NCBI RefSeq assembly: GCF_014203595.1
Contig: NZ_JACHJK010000001.1
Span: 746,582-810,581 of the forward strand
Direction: 5' to 3'
Length of the DNA: 64,000 nt
Origin: Streptomyces echinatus
GTDB taxonomy: Bacteria > Actinomycetota > Actinomycetes > Streptomycetales > Streptomycetaceae
Every line of letters starts with the position of its first letter. The first letter of the stretch is position 1. The notes under the pieces are model-generated. The model was not told where the DNA came from. It saw only the letters and a list, made by a program, of their open reading frames with translations, and did not search any database. Both the position numbers and the translations under genes were made by a program. Below are positions 29,575 through 38,284 of this stretch, in pieces.

Positions 29575-30753
29575 TTGAAATCCAGAAGACTGAGCCGTAA
29601 GCGGAGCCGTACCGCCATAATCACCGCCGCGGCCGCCTCCGTGGTCGCCGGTGTGGCCCTGGTGCCCAACTGGAGCGCGGGCGCGGCGGTGACCGACGAC
29701 CCGACGGTGGACGCGGCCACCAAGGCGACCTTCCAGCGGCTGGCCGACGCGGTCTTCACCGACCGCACGCAGGCCCTGGTGAAGGGCGCCGACCAGACGG
29801 ACACCCGGCACACCTCCGGCTTCTCCGGATCCGTGCGCCTGTCCGGCGGGCAGACCCAGGAGCAGAAGTCCGCGCTGGACGAGCTGCGCAGCCGCCGGGG
29901 ACGGCTCGCCCGGCTGGGTGAGGCGTACCGCGCGGGCAGCACCACGGTCACGCTCGACGCGACCCAGGTGAAGGGCCGCCACGCCAAGGTCGCCGTCACG
30001 GAGACCACGTCGCTGACCTACGACAAGGCGAACGCCAAGAGCCCGAAGTCGACCGGCTTCACGGCCCACCACGAGCTGACCTTCACGGCGGACCGGCACG
30101 GCGACTGGCAGCTCACCGGCATCCAGGACACCGACCAGGGCTACCTCGCGGTGAACCAGGTCGCCAAGCCCGAGGTCGCCAAGGTGCGGACCACCGCCGA
30201 CGACGGCCCGCCGAGCGCGCCCCGTGCGGCCACCACCTGGCCCGCACCGGCCAACCGGAAGAACCTCACGGGGACCGGGTACGACTACAAGGCCATGGTG
30301 TCGTACGCGGCGAAGTACTGGAACAATTACAACCCGGACTACCCCGACTTCAACGGCGCGGGGGCCGGCGGCGACTGCACCAACTTCGTCAGCCAGGCCC
30401 TGAAGGCCGGCGGCTGGAAGCACGTGCCGGGGTACACGAACGACTTCCACAAGTGGTTCGGCAACTCCGAGATCCAGTCGGACTCCTTCATCGGCGTCAA
30501 CGAGTTCTCGTGGTTCGCCCTGTCCTCGAAGCGCGTCACCAGCCTCGCCAACGTCTACCAGCTGGACATCGGCGACGTGCTGCAGATGGACTTCAACCGG
30601 GACGGGTCCAAGGACCACTCGATGATCGTCACGTACCGTGACAGCCGGGGCGTGCCGTACGTCAGCTACCACTCGACCAACACGTCCAACAGGTCGGTGG
30701 CCAGCCTCGTCGCCTCGTACCCGACCGCGGCGTTCTACGCCTACCGGACCTGA
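29575..30753 (+). CDS. secreted amidase-domain protein (Amidase_6)
   Basis: 392 residues, TTG start at 29575 behind GAGGGGA. A classic signal peptide (TAAAASVVAGVALVPNWSAG then AA) is followed by a variable alpha/beta region (about 40-215) and the C-terminal Amidase_6 domain (about 235-392). The catalytic Cys is in GGDCTNFVSQAL; the His is in SKDHSMIV, and the final YVSYHSTNTSNRS is typical. Likely a cell-wall peptidase or amidase secreted to the envelope. It ends 13 bases inside the convergent DUF4383 gene. Confidence 0.87.
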   Translation: MKSRRLSRKRSRTAIITAAAASVVAGVALVPNWSAGAAVTDDPTVDAATKATFQRLADAVFTDRTQALVKGADQTDTRHTSGFSGSVRLSGGQTQEQKSALDELRSRRGRLARLGEAYRAGSTTVTLDATQVKGRHAKVAVTETTSLTYDKANAKSPKSTGFTAHHELTFTADRHGDWQLTGIQDTDQGYLAVNQVAKPEVAKVRTTADDGPPSAPRAATTWPAPANRKNLTGTGYDYKAMVSYAAKYWNNYNPDYPDFNGAGAGGDCTNFVSQALKAGGWKHVPGYTNDFHKWFGNSEIQSDSFIGVNEFSWFALSSKRVTSLANVYQLDIGDVLQMDFNRDGSKDHSMIVTYRDSRGVPYVSYHSTNTSNRSVASLVASYPTAAFYAYRT

Positions 30754-31331
30754 TCCGGCGGCGGGCCCTGCCGCTCCCGCCCTTCCCGCAGCTCGTGCCG
30801 CGTCCGCTGCTCATGCGGGGAGGGCTCCGGATGGCGGGCCCGCCAGTAGGGGTTGTCGTGCGGCAGCGACGAGCCGACCCGGCCGTACATGCCGAAGGTC
30901 ATCAGCAGCAGGCCCACGACGAAACTGAAGAACACGTTCTGGATCTTGAACGCCAGGAAGTTGCTCTCGGTGTCCAGCAGGCCGAGGAACAGGAAGCCGT
31001 TCAGCAGGAACAGCACGCCGAGCACCATGTTCAGGGTCGAGGCGAAGTTCCCGCCGATCGCCATGCCGACCAGGAGCAGCCCGCCGATGCAGATCGACAG
31101 CACGCTGAGCGCGCCGTTGGAGTTCAGCCCGGCGACGGTGTTGCCGCCGGTGTCGAAGAGGCCGATGTGGTTGATCAGGCCCAGGATGCCGAAGGCGACC
31201 AGGAAGGCGCCGATCAGACCCGCGCCGATGCGGTAGACCGTGTTGAGCCGGTGGTCGACGGGCAGGTGGTCGTCCAGCCGGGCGCGCCGGCGTTCCCCGG
31301 CATTCCTCGTGTGCACCGTGTGTGTGGCCAT
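30741..31331 (-). CDS. DUF4383 membrane protein
   Basis: 196 residues with four hydrophobic helices (IGAGLIGAFLVAFGILGLIN, LSVLSICIGGLLLVGMAIG, LNMVLGVLFLLNGFLFLGLL, IQNVFFSFVVGLLLMTFGMY) between charged ends. The fold is the DUF4383 family, common in actinobacteria and without known function. ATG 31331 follows GAGGAGG. The C-terminal tail is hydrophilic (Arg/Glu-rich) and overlaps the convergent amidase gene. Confidence 0.87.
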   Translation of the reverse strand: MATHTVHTRNAGERRRARLDDHLPVDHRLNTVYRIGAGLIGAFLVAFGILGLINHIGLFDTGGNTVAGLNSNGALSVLSICIGGLLLVGMAIGGNFASTLNMVLGVLFLLNGFLFLGLLDTESNFLAFKIQNVFFSFVVGLLLMTFGMYGRVGSSLPHDNPYWRARHPEPSPHEQRTRHELREGRERQGPPPDQVR

Positions 31332-31412
31332 GTCCGCCTCCTCGGGCGCTAGCGGAGGCCGCTCGTCCAATTCAATATCCGCCTGCCCCGGCCCACCGGC
31401 AACACGCACGGT

Positions 31413-32807
31413 TCAGTGCCCGGAGCCGCGCTCCTCGCGGATCTGGGCCACCACCCGCGCCACCGACTGCCGCACCCCTTCCGTCTCGCTCAGGAAGTGC
31501 CAGTAGTCCGGGTGCCGCCCCTCCAGCGTGCCGACCGCCCGCTCCAGCCGGGCCACCGCGTCGTCCAGCGGCCGGGCGTGCCGCGGATCGGGGGTCGTGC
31601 GGCCCGTCATGGCCAGGCGCTGCGCGTCCCGGATCGCGAACCGGGTCCGCTCGATCTCCGCCTGTGGGTCCTTCTGTACCGCGTTCAGCCTGGCCAGCCG
31701 GTCCCCGGCGGCCGACACGGCATCATCGGTGGCGTTCAGCAGCGCCCGTGCGGTCGACAGCAGCGAGGTGGCGTCCGGCCACCGCTGGGCGTCCCGGGCC
31801 GCCTGCGCCTCCCGGAGCCGCGCCTCGGCCTGCCGCACGTTCTCCGCGGCCTGTCCGGGCACCTGCTGCAGGTCCTGCCAGCAGGCGGCGGCGAACCGGC
31901 GCCGCAGCTCGCTCAGCGCCGGCTCCACCTGCCCGGCCCGGGTGGTCAGCGCCTGCGCCCTGGTCCGCAGGGACACCAGCCGGTGATCGATCTCGGCCGC
32001 CCGCTCCGGCAGCCGCTCGGCCTCGGCCCGGATCGCCCCGGCCTCCCGCTGCACCCGCTCGGCCCGCTCCAGCGTCGCCTGCACCCCGTGCTGCCCGGCG
32101 CCCTGGTTCAGCCTGGTCAGCTCCGGGGACAGGGCCGCCAGCCGCGCGGCCGCCTCGTCCGCCCGCAGGTTCTTCGCCCGCACGGCGTCCAGGGCGTTGC
32201 TCGCGGCCAGCAGCGACTGCCGGGCCCGTTCCACCGCGGGGGCCAGCCGGGCCAGCTGGGTCTCCGCCTTGCCGAGCAGCGGCCCGAGCGAGCCGCCGAA
32301 CCGGTCCAGCTCCTGCCGGACCCGGAGCAGTTCGTCCTTGGCCGCGGTCAGTTCGGCGCGGGCGCGGGTGGCCGCGTGGGCCTCCAGGTCGACCCGGTCC
32401 AGGTCATGGGCGTCCACGGCCTGGATGTACTGCCGGCTGACCTCGTCGATCCGCTGCCCGAGCGCCTCGAAGTCGGAGACGGCGCGCCGGGCGGCGGGGG
32501 AGTCGTCCACCGCCGAGATGGTCTCGACGGAGATCCGCAGATCCCGCTGGGCGGTGTCGAGTTCGTAGAACGCCGTCGCCGCGGCGTCCTTGGCGGCCTG
32601 TGCCTCGGCCCGCTGGCTCTCGGCCCGGCCGCCGAACCAGCGCCGGGTGCCACCGCCGGCGAACGCGGCGGCCAGCACCGGTGCGGCCAGCAACGGCAGG
32701 CCCAGCAGGGCGAGGGTGTCGCCCAGGGGGGAGCGGACGCGCCGCGCCCGGCGCGATGACGGCGGAGGGTTCGGCGGTGTCGCTGGCGTGCCCCGTGTCG
32801 CCGTCAC
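31413..32807 (-). CDS. membrane-anchored coiled-coil protein of unknown function
   Basis: 464 residues from GTG 32807 (GGGAGAGGG just upstream). One N-terminal TM segment (LALLGLPLLAAPVLAAAFAG) is followed by about 400 residues of almost uninterrupted alpha-helical heptad-rich sequence with very high Ala/Arg/Glu/Leu. No catalytic motif is visible. It resembles other large actinobacterial membrane-tethered coiled-coil scaffolds; I cannot name the family. It ends just before the DUF4383 gene begins on the same strand, so the two may form a unit. Confidence 0.8.
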   Translation of the reverse strand: MTATRGTPATPPNPPPSSRRARRVRSPLGDTLALLGLPLLAAPVLAAAFAGGGTRRWFGGRAESQRAEAQAAKDAAATAFYELDTAQRDLRISVETISAVDDSPAARRAVSDFEALGQRIDEVSRQYIQAVDAHDLDRVDLEAHAATRARAELTAAKDELLRVRQELDRFGGSLGPLLGKAETQLARLAPAVERARQSLLAASNALDAVRAKNLRADEAAARLAALSPELTRLNQGAGQHGVQATLERAERVQREAGAIRAEAERLPERAAEIDHRLVSLRTRAQALTTRAGQVEPALSELRRRFAAACWQDLQQVPGQAAENVRQAEARLREAQAARDAQRWPDATSLLSTARALLNATDDAVSAAGDRLARLNAVQKDPQAEIERTRFAIRDAQRLAMTGRTTPDPRHARPLDDAVARLERAVGTLEGRHPDYWHFLSETEGVRQSVARVVAQIREERGSGH

Positions 32808-32951
32808 ATCCCTCTCCCGTGCCGTGGTTCGCTGGGTGGTGACATTCTCCCACCCGTGGAAGACGAACACACGGGCCGGTCAGTTCGCCGTGCGCGGCGT
32901 GACTTTCCCGTCCGGGCGTGCGCCGTCTCCCGGTGCTCCGGGAAAGAGGGT

Positions 32952-32982
32952 TTGCGGTGCGGGCCACCGGGCAATGTAGGCT
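32952..32982 (+). promoter_or_regulatory. promoter of the tRNA-Val gene
   Basis: TTGCGG (32952-32957) and TAGGCT (32977-32982) with a 19-bp spacer form a housekeeping-type promoter ending 12 bases before the tRNA. Confidence 0.5.
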
Positions 32983-32994
32983 GTCGACCTGCCC

Positions 32995-33066
<72 letters not shown>

Positions 33067-33071
33067 CAGGT

Positions 33072-33110
33072 CCGGCCCCTCGGAAGTCTCCGAGGGGCCG
33101 GTTCGTTTCT
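33072..33110 (+). terminator. intrinsic terminator after tRNA-Val
   Basis: CCGGCCCCTCGG (33072-33083) and CCGAGGGGCCGG (33090-33101) make a perfect 12-bp stem with a 6-base loop, followed by TTCGTTTCT. One of the clearest rho-independent terminators in the window. Confidence 0.85.
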
Positions 33111-33114
33111 CCCT

Positions 33115-33456
33115 CTACTCCTCCTCGGCCTCCGCCTCGTGGGCGTGCTTCAGCCGGCTGCGGGCCGCCACACGGTCCCCCGCGGCCACCTCGGCCCAGA
33201 AGCGGTGCGTACTGACGAAGACCGCCAGCTCGTGCTCGCGCCGCCGCAACTTCTCCACCTCGGCCTGCTCGTCCTCCGTCCAGCCGGGGGAGGCGGGCCG
33301 CTCCACCTTGCGCCAGCCGGTGGTGTCACTGAAGCCGTCCATCGGCTCGACCGACCAGGGCAACCGCTTGAGCAGGGCCGACAGCTCGGCCCGGACCTGA
33401 TGCAGCTCCTCCTGGCCGGCGAGGAGGTCACTGGGGAATTCAGGGGTCGTAGCCAC
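33115..33456 (-). CDS. conserved hypothetical protein, charged helical
   Basis: 113 residues: MATTPEFPSDLLAGQEELHQ followed by a helix-rich, strongly charged sequence ending AHEAEAEEE. There is no signal, TM segment or recognisable catalytic motif. The start is GTG 33456; no ribosome site is seen, but TAGCAT lies six bases before it, consistent with a leaderless transcript. It converges with the tRNA gene. Function unknown. Confidence 0.75.
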   Translation of the reverse strand: MATTPEFPSDLLAGQEELHQVRAELSALLKRLPWSVEPMDGFSDTTGWRKVERPASPGWTEDEQAEVEKLRRREHELAVFVSTHRFWAEVAAGDRVAARSRLKHAHEAEAEEE

Positions 33457-33551
33457 ACGGCAATGCTACGCCTGTTCGATTTTGAGGCGCGAGGCCGTTC
33501 GCGGGGTCAGGGGCCAGGTTCAGCCGAACGGGTGGTGCCGGGTCGGTGGCC

Positions 33552-34442
33552 TCAGTCCCGCAGCTCCCGCACCAGCCGTGCCGTCACCGGTACCGGGACG
33601 CCGTGCCGCTCGGCCGCGCGGAGCAACGCGCCCCCGATGGCGTCGAGTTCGAGCGGGCGGCCCGCCTCGGCGTCGCGCTGCATGGACGACTTGGCGGCCG
33701 GCGGGAAGGCGTCGTACCGGGAGAGGGCCAGGGCCGGGTCGGCGGGGGCGCCGCAGGCGCGGCTGACCGCGGCGGTCTCGGCGACCAGCGCCTCCAGCTC
33801 GGCGCGGTGCCGGGTGCGGGCCTCGCCGAGCGGGACGCCGTACCTGGTGGTGAGCAGGGCGAACGGCGCGAGGAACGCCATCTTGGCCCACAGGGCCGCC
33901 GTCTCGTCCCCGGCCACGCGGGCGGTCACGCCACAGGCCGTGAGGTGGGCGGCCAGCGCGTCGAGGCGGGCCCGGGGCACGGTGTCCCCGGCCAGATCGA
34001 TCTCGGTGAACGGGCTGCCGTGTTCGATCACGCCGGGGGCGGTCCGGGTGGACTCCACGCGGATCACGGCCGGCGCGACCCGGTCCGGGCGGTAGCCGGC
34101 GCGCAGGGCGGCGGGGTGTTCGACGCCGTTCAGGAGCGGTACGACCAGGGCGTCGCCGAGAGCGGCGGGCGGGACCCGGGTGAGGGCGGCGTCGAGCGCG
34201 GTGTGCTTGACGGTGAGCAGGCAGGCGTCCACCGGCTCGCGCAGTTCGGTGTCCGCCTCGACGGGGGCGGTGAAGTCGCCGAACTGCCGGCTGCGGACCG
34301 AGATGCCGGTGCGGCGCAGGGTGCCGGCCGTGGCCTCCCCGGCCAGGCAGATCACGCGGTGGCCGGAGCGCGAGAGCAGGGCGGCGAGCAGGCCGCCGGT
34401 ACCGCCGGGGCCGAGGACGGCCACGGTGAGCGGGTGCGTCAT
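33552..34442 (-). CDS. 2-dehydropantoate 2-reductase family protein (PanE/ApbA-like)
   Basis: 296 residues. The N-terminal Rossmann fold has the NADPH motif VAVLGPGGTGGLLAALLSRS. The second half holds the catalytic region (LLTVKHTALDAAL with the conserved Lys; NGVEHPAALRAGY; ALWAKMAFLAPFALLTTRYG). Family members reduce ketopantoate to pantoate for CoA synthesis, but several paralogues exist in streptomycetes and isolated copies such as this may act on other 2-keto acids. ATG 34442 begins MTHPLTVAVLG. No pan gene neighbours. Confidence 0.82.
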   Translation of the reverse strand: MTHPLTVAVLGPGGTGGLLAALLSRSGHRVICLAGEATAGTLRRTGISVRSRQFGDFTAPVEADTELREPVDACLLTVKHTALDAALTRVPPAALGDALVVPLLNGVEHPAALRAGYRPDRVAPAVIRVESTRTAPGVIEHGSPFTEIDLAGDTVPRARLDALAAHLTACGVTARVAGDETAALWAKMAFLAPFALLTTRYGVPLGEARTRHRAELEALVAETAAVSRACGAPADPALALSRYDAFPPAAKSSMQRDAEAGRPLELDAIGGALLRAAERHGVPVPVTARLVRELRD

Positions 34443-34535
34443 GAAGTTGTTCCCTTCGACGGTCGGCCCCGGGAGTCGGTGGCCGCCTTCGCGGTGATCT
34501 TCGCAGGGCGCGGTGGCAAGCGCCAGACTGGGGGC

Positions 34536-34766
34536 ATGTGCCGGAGCATCAAGACGCTGCGACCGCCCGTGCTGCCCGACGAGGCCACGGACGACGAGAT
34601 CCGCGCGGCCGCGTTGCAGTACGTGCGGAAGGTCTCGGGTTTCCGGGCCCCCGCCGCCCACAACCGCGAGGTCTTCGACGAGGCGGTGGAGGCCGTGGCC
34701 CGCGCCACGGCGGAGCTGCTCGCCGGGCTGGAGGTGCGGGGCCGCTCGGCGCGGGGCGCCGGATAG
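34536..34766 (+). CDS. DUF2277 family protein
   Basis: 76 residues: MCRSIKTLRPPVLPDEATDD, then ALQYVRKVSGFRAPAAHNRE. The N-terminal MCRSI and the VRK-SGF signature define this small actinobacterial family of unknown function. It is transcribed divergently from the PanE-like gene across a 93-bp gap. The start is fixed by the family N-terminus. Confidence 0.85.
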   Translation: MCRSIKTLRPPVLPDEATDDEIRAAALQYVRKVSGFRAPAAHNREVFDEAVEAVARATAELLAGLEVRGRSARGAG

Positions 34767-34944
34767 CCGGAGCGCCGTCCGCAACGGCGCCGCCGAATGT
34801 GATCACTCTCATGGCGGCACCGCTCCGGACCTCATCTCCCACGCGCGGGCGACGAGTTGCTCCCGGACCGCCGCTGCCGCGTGTTCGTGTGCCCCTGTGC
34901 GGAAACGTCCCAGCATGGCTGGATGTTGAACTTGCAAGCATTGA

Positions 34945-34962
34945 TTAGGTGTGCCTAACCTA
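34945..34962 (+). promoter_or_regulatory. iron box (DmdR/IdeR/DtxR-type operator)
   Basis: TTAGGTGTGCCTAACCTA is an 18-bp dyad closely matching the actinobacterial iron box TTAGGTTAGGCTAACCTAA (TTAGG/CCTAA arms conserved). A -35-like TTGCAA (34932-34937) and -10-like TAACCT (34956-34961) overlap it. The nearest downstream gene is doxX-like (35049). Iron-bound DmdR1 would repress from this site. Confidence 0.7.
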
Positions 34963-35048
34963 TGGCTCCATTCGGTACCCGCCGCCCCCACGACCGGCCT
35001 TCTCCGTCCCCGGCCGGCCCGACAGACACCGAAGAGGAGTCATCCACC

Positions 35049-35501
35049 ATGTCCGCTCGTCTCAACGCCGCTCAGCCCTATGTCCTCGGGGTCTTCCGCA
35101 TCGTCATCGGCCTGCTCTTCGCGGTGCACGGCGCCGCCTCCCTGTTCGGCGTCCTCGGCGGCGCCGGGGGCACCGGGGGCACGGTCGCGGCCGGCACCTG
35201 GCCCGGCTGGTACGCGGCCGTGATCCAGCTGGCCGCCGGCGCCCTGGTGCTGCTCGGCCTCGGCACCCGCGGTGCCGCGCTGATCGCCTCCGGCTCGATG
35301 GCGTACGCCTACTTCGACGTCCACCAGCAGGCCGCCCTGTGGCCCATCCAGAACGGCGGCGAGCTGTCGGTGCTGTTCTGCTGGGCGTTCTTCCTGCTGG
35401 TCTTCACCGGCTCCGGCGCCTTCGGCCTGGACCGGCTCGTCGGCCGGCGCGCGGCGGCGGACGGCGAGTCCGCTTCGGAGCGGGCCGCGGTGACGGCCTG
35501 A
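35049..35501 (+). CDS. DoxX family membrane protein
   Basis: 150 residues with four TM helices. The first contains VLGVFRIVIGLLFAVHGAAS (DoxX signature R..G..F..HG), the second AAVIQLAAGALVLLGLGTRG, and the third the ASGSMAYAYF segment. Family members form redox-linked membrane complexes or act as small quinone-associated subunits; several respond to metals or oxidative stress. ATG 35049 follows GAAGAGGAG. An iron box 87 bases upstream suggests induction by iron limitation, which is unusual for this family. Confidence 0.87.
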   Translation: MSARLNAAQPYVLGVFRIVIGLLFAVHGAASLFGVLGGAGGTGGTVAAGTWPGWYAAVIQLAAGALVLLGLGTRGAALIASGSMAYAYFDVHQQAALWPIQNGGELSVLFCWAFFLLVFTGSGAFGLDRLVGRRAAADGESASERAAVTA

Positions 35502-35610
35502 CCGCCACCCGCGGCCGGCCCGGCGTGAACGACCTGTAATCGCCCCGGGGACCCCCCGCGAACCTCCTGTCACACCCCCGGCGTACGCTGTATGGCTGTC
35601 AAACGGGGGA

Positions 35611-36240
35611 GTGACGGGAGTCGTGGTGTTCGAGAGCGTGGGGTCGCTGGCGGCCGGACCATGGGTGTACGCCGTGGTGGCCGTGTCGGTGCTGCTCGAC
35701 GTGTTCCTGCCGGTCCTGCCCAGCGGCGTGCTGGTCATCACCGCCGCGACGGCGGCGGCCGCGGGTTCCGGTGCGGCGACGGGCCGGGTCCCGCACGAGG
35801 TGCCGGACATCCTGGCCCTGATCCTGTGCGCGGCGACCGCCTCGGTCCTCGGCGACCTGGTGGCCTACCGGCTGGCCTGGCGCGGCGGGGAGCGGCTGGA
35901 CCGGGCGATAGCCCGCTCCCGGCGGCTGACCTCCGCGCAGCAGCGTCTCGGCGACGCCCTCGCCCGGGGCGGCGGTGCGCTGGTGGTCCTCGCCCGCTTC
36001 GCCCCCGCCGGCCGCTCGGTCGTCTCCTTCTGCGCGGGCGCCGCCCATCGCCGCGCCCGCGACTTCGTGCCCTGGTCGGCCCTCGCGGGTCTCTCCTGGG
36101 CCGTGTACAGCGTGGCGCTCGGCTACTACGGCGCCCAGTGGCTGGGCGCGACCTGGCTGGCCACGGGCGTCTCGGTGGCCGCCCTGTTCGGTGCGGGCGC
36201 GGCCGCGGGCTACGTGATGCGCCGCCAGCCGGCCTCCTGA
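35611..36240 (+). CDS. DedA/SNARE-associated (VTT-domain) membrane protein
   Basis: 209 residues. It has a TM-rich VTT/DedA fold with the family loop VLARFAPAGRSVVSFCAGAA (F-x-R-x-x-P-x-x-R), flanked by LLDVFLPVLPSGVLVITAAT and WAVYSVALGYYGAQWLG. DedA proteins act as undecaprenyl-phosphate or phospholipid flippases. GTG 35611 directly follows GGGGGA; GTG 35623 and 35626 are also possible. Its C-terminus is followed by 230 bp with a repeat and no gene. Confidence 0.83.
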   Translation: MTGVVVFESVGSLAAGPWVYAVVAVSVLLDVFLPVLPSGVLVITAATAAAAGSGAATGRVPHEVPDILALILCAATASVLGDLVAYRLAWRGGERLDRAIARSRRLTSAQQRLGDALARGGGALVVLARFAPAGRSVVSFCAGAAHRRARDFVPWSALAGLSWAVYSVALGYYGAQWLGATWLATGVSVAALFGAGAAAGYVMRRQPAS

Positions 36241-36378
36241 GGCGACTGCCGGCCCGTCCGAGGGGTCGCGGGGCCGGGTCGATGCGCGGCTGCGCCGCGG
36301 GGCGCGACCGGCCGCGAGAAGCCCGTGGCCGCCGTACAGCCACGAGTGCCGCGGTGCCACCCGGGCGACGGTCGGCGC

Positions 36379-36435
36379 AGCTCCCCAGGGGCGCGGGGAA
36401 CTGCGCGATCGGCCACGACGAACCCGCGGCTGACG
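36379..36435 (+). repeat. interspersed intergenic repeat, copy 3
   Basis: CCCCAGGGGCGCGGGGAACT followed by GCGCGATCGGCCACGACGAA and CCCGCGG. Same core as copies at 11893, 12004, 39030, 59216 and 59332. It lies between the DedA gene and the convergent HNH gene. Confidence 0.7.
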
Positions 36436-36474
36436 TCCGGGTTCAGGGCCTTGCCCGAACCGGCGGAGCCGCGG

Positions 36475-37119
36475 TCAGCAGCCCGCGAGGTAGTTCGTGA
36501 GCGCGCTCTTCTCGGCGGAGTCGACCGAGAGGCCGTAGTAGTACTTCACCTGGACCCAGGCGCGGACGTAGGTGCAGCGGTACGCGGTGCGCGACGGCAT
36601 CCAGGTGGCCGGGTCCTGGTCGCCCTTGGCCTGGTTGACGTTGTCGGTGACGGCGAGGAGCTGGGGGCGGGTGACGTCGTTGGCGAAGGCCTGGCGCTGG
36701 GCGGTGGTCCACTTGCTCGCGCCGGAGTCCCAGGCCTCGGCGAGCGGCACGAGGTGGTCGATGTCGAGGTCGGAGGCGGCGGTCCAGGTGGCCCCGTCGT
36801 ACGGGGAGTACCAGCTGCCGCTGGTGGCGGTGCAGGCGGAGTCGGTGACGACGTTCGAGCCGTCCCGCTTGAGGACCCACTCGCGGGTGTTGCAGGTGCC
36901 GGAGATGGTGATCCAGAGCGGGAAGAGGTCGCGGTTGTACCCGGTGCGGTTCTCGGTGGCCACGGTGAGCTGGGCGAGGTAGCCGCGGGCGGTGGCGGCG
37001 CTGACCGGCGTGGGGAGGGCGGCGGAGGCGTTCGGGGAGTTGAACAGGGCGACGGAGGCTATCAGGCCGGTGAGGGCCGCGAGTATGCTCGTCCGTCGAC
37101 GCGCGTAGAACTTCCGCAT
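36475..37119 (-). CDS. secreted HNH endonuclease-family protein
   Basis: 214 residues with a signal peptide (SILAALTGLIASVALFNSPN then ASA). The catalytic DUF1524/HNH-type core is DLDIDHLVPLAEAWDSGASK (DxDHxxPL with the catalytic His), followed by QLLAVTDNVNQAKGDQDPAT and a C-terminal YRCTYVRAWVQVKYYYGL. Several cysteines suggest extracellular disulfides. ATG 37119 is preceded by GGAG. Likely a secreted nuclease used in nutrient recovery or competition. It is divergent from the Mn exporter gene. Confidence 0.88.
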   Translation of the reverse strand: MRKFYARRRTSILAALTGLIASVALFNSPNASAALPTPVSAATARGYLAQLTVATENRTGYNRDLFPLWITISGTCNTREWVLKRDGSNVVTDSACTATSGSWYSPYDGATWTAASDLDIDHLVPLAEAWDSGASKWTTAQRQAFANDVTRPQLLAVTDNVNQAKGDQDPATWMPSRTAYRCTYVRAWVQVKYYYGLSVDSAEKSALTNYLAGC

Positions 37120-37277
37120 GAGTGAACTCCCTGATGGGGTGGGGGTGTTGGACGCGAGCGAGGGAATGCTCGCGGTGACGTGTGGCCGGCGTATGAGCGC
37201 CCGGTAAGAAGTTAGTGACGTGTGCATGTCACTACAAGGTTCACGGGCGAACTTTCACATCCCGTACGATGGGAGGC

Positions 37278-37402
37278 GCAGAAGGGGAGTAGCTCTTCGC
37301 CGGACCGTCGACATACTGCTCAGCGAGCCTGAGCCGGCGCCCGGAGGCGGACCGCCTCGATTCGTCGAGGTCCGCCAGCGAGACCTTCGGCAAGCAGTGC
37401 AC
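37278..37402 (+). ncRNA. yybP-ykoY manganese riboswitch
   Basis: Two signature segments of the yybP-ykoY aptamer are present in the right order: GAAGGGGAGTAGC (37281-37293) and GCCAGCGAGACCTTCGGC (about 37374-37391). Between them is a long paired arm (GGCGGACC ... GGTCCGCC, 37346-37375). It lies upstream of a TMEM165/GDT1 exporter, the classic target gene of this Mn2+-sensing switch. The following hairpin at 37404-37425 would be part of the expression platform. Confidence 0.8.
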
Positions 37403-37403
37403 G

Positions 37404-37425
37404 CCCGTGCCCCCACCGGCACGGG
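37404..37425 (+). promoter_or_regulatory. expression-platform hairpin of the Mn riboswitch
   Basis: CCCGTGCC (37404-37411) pairs perfectly with GGCACGGG (37418-37425). A further hairpin CGGGG/CCCCG (37481-37493) sits just before the GAGGGA ribosome site (37501-37506), so translation of the downstream TTG could be controlled by refolding. Confidence 0.55.
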
Positions 37426-37508
37426 TGCCATGTGCGCTGCCGTGCCGAGGTGTCCATCGCGTGACGTGCCGCACTCTCGGCGGGGCAGCCCCGACCGATT
37501 GAGGGATC

Positions 37509-38090
37509 TTGATCAGCATCACCGTGACGGCGATCGTCTTCGGCGTCGTCTTCTTCGCCGAACTGCCGGACAAGACCGCGCTCGCCGGCCTCGTCCTCGG
37601 CACCCGCTACCGGGCCTCCTACGTCTTCGCGGGCGTCGCCGCCGCCTTCCTGCTGCACGTCGTGCTCGCCGTGGCGGCCGGCAGCGTGCTCACCCTGCTG
37701 CCGCAGCAGCTCGTGCACGCCCTCACCGGCGTCCTGTTCCTCGGTGGCGCCGCGATGCTGCTGCTGAAGAAGGACGAGGAGGAGGAAGAGATCAGGAAGC
37801 CCGCCGACCAGTCCTTCTGGAAGGTCGCGGGTACGGGCTTCATGCTCATCCTGGTCGCCGAGTTCGGCGATCTCACCCAGATCATGACCGCCAACCTCGC
37901 CGCCCGCTACGACGACCCGGTCTCCGTCGGCCTCGGTGCGGTGCTCGGCCTGTGGGCCGTCGCCGGACTCGGCATCGTCGGCGGGAAGGCCCTGATGAAG
38001 CGGGTGCCGCTGCGGCTGATCACGCAGATCGCGGCGCTGCTGATGCTGGCGCTCGGCGCGTGGAGCCTCTACGAGGCCGTGACGGGCTGA
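37509..38090 (+). CDS. TMEM165/GDT1 (UPF0016) family cation exporter
   Basis: 193 residues with six TM helices in two repeats, each with the E-x-G-D-[KR]-[TS]-type motif: FFAELPDKTALAGLVLG in TM1 and LVAEFGDLTQIMTANLA in TM4. Note the second motif has L in place of K/R, and the first P in place of G. A central acidic linker (KKDEEEEEIRKP) separates the halves. Starts at TTG 37509 behind GAGGGA. Together with the upstream yybP-ykoY riboswitch this identifies a manganese (or Ca/Mn) exporter switched on by excess Mn2+. Confidence 0.9.
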   Translation: MISITVTAIVFGVVFFAELPDKTALAGLVLGTRYRASYVFAGVAAAFLLHVVLAVAAGSVLTLLPQQLVHALTGVLFLGGAAMLLLKKDEEEEEIRKPADQSFWKVAGTGFMLILVAEFGDLTQIMTANLAARYDDPVSVGLGAVLGLWAVAGLGIVGGKALMKRVPLRLITQIAALLMLALGAWSLYEAVTG

Positions 38091-38284
38091 TCCGTGCGGG
38101 CGTGGCGGGCCGAGCTGAACGGTGGGTGAACCCTTCCGGGGGGCGGTGGCGCAACCCGCCCTCGGTTTTGTACCGTGGGGGAACAAAGTGGCTCCCGCTC
38201 GTTTTCCCTGACCGGCGGGCGGGGCCGCCTTGTCCCTCCCGCCGTCCCGCCCGACGCGGGGTCTTCACGCACCTGGAGCTGCCG

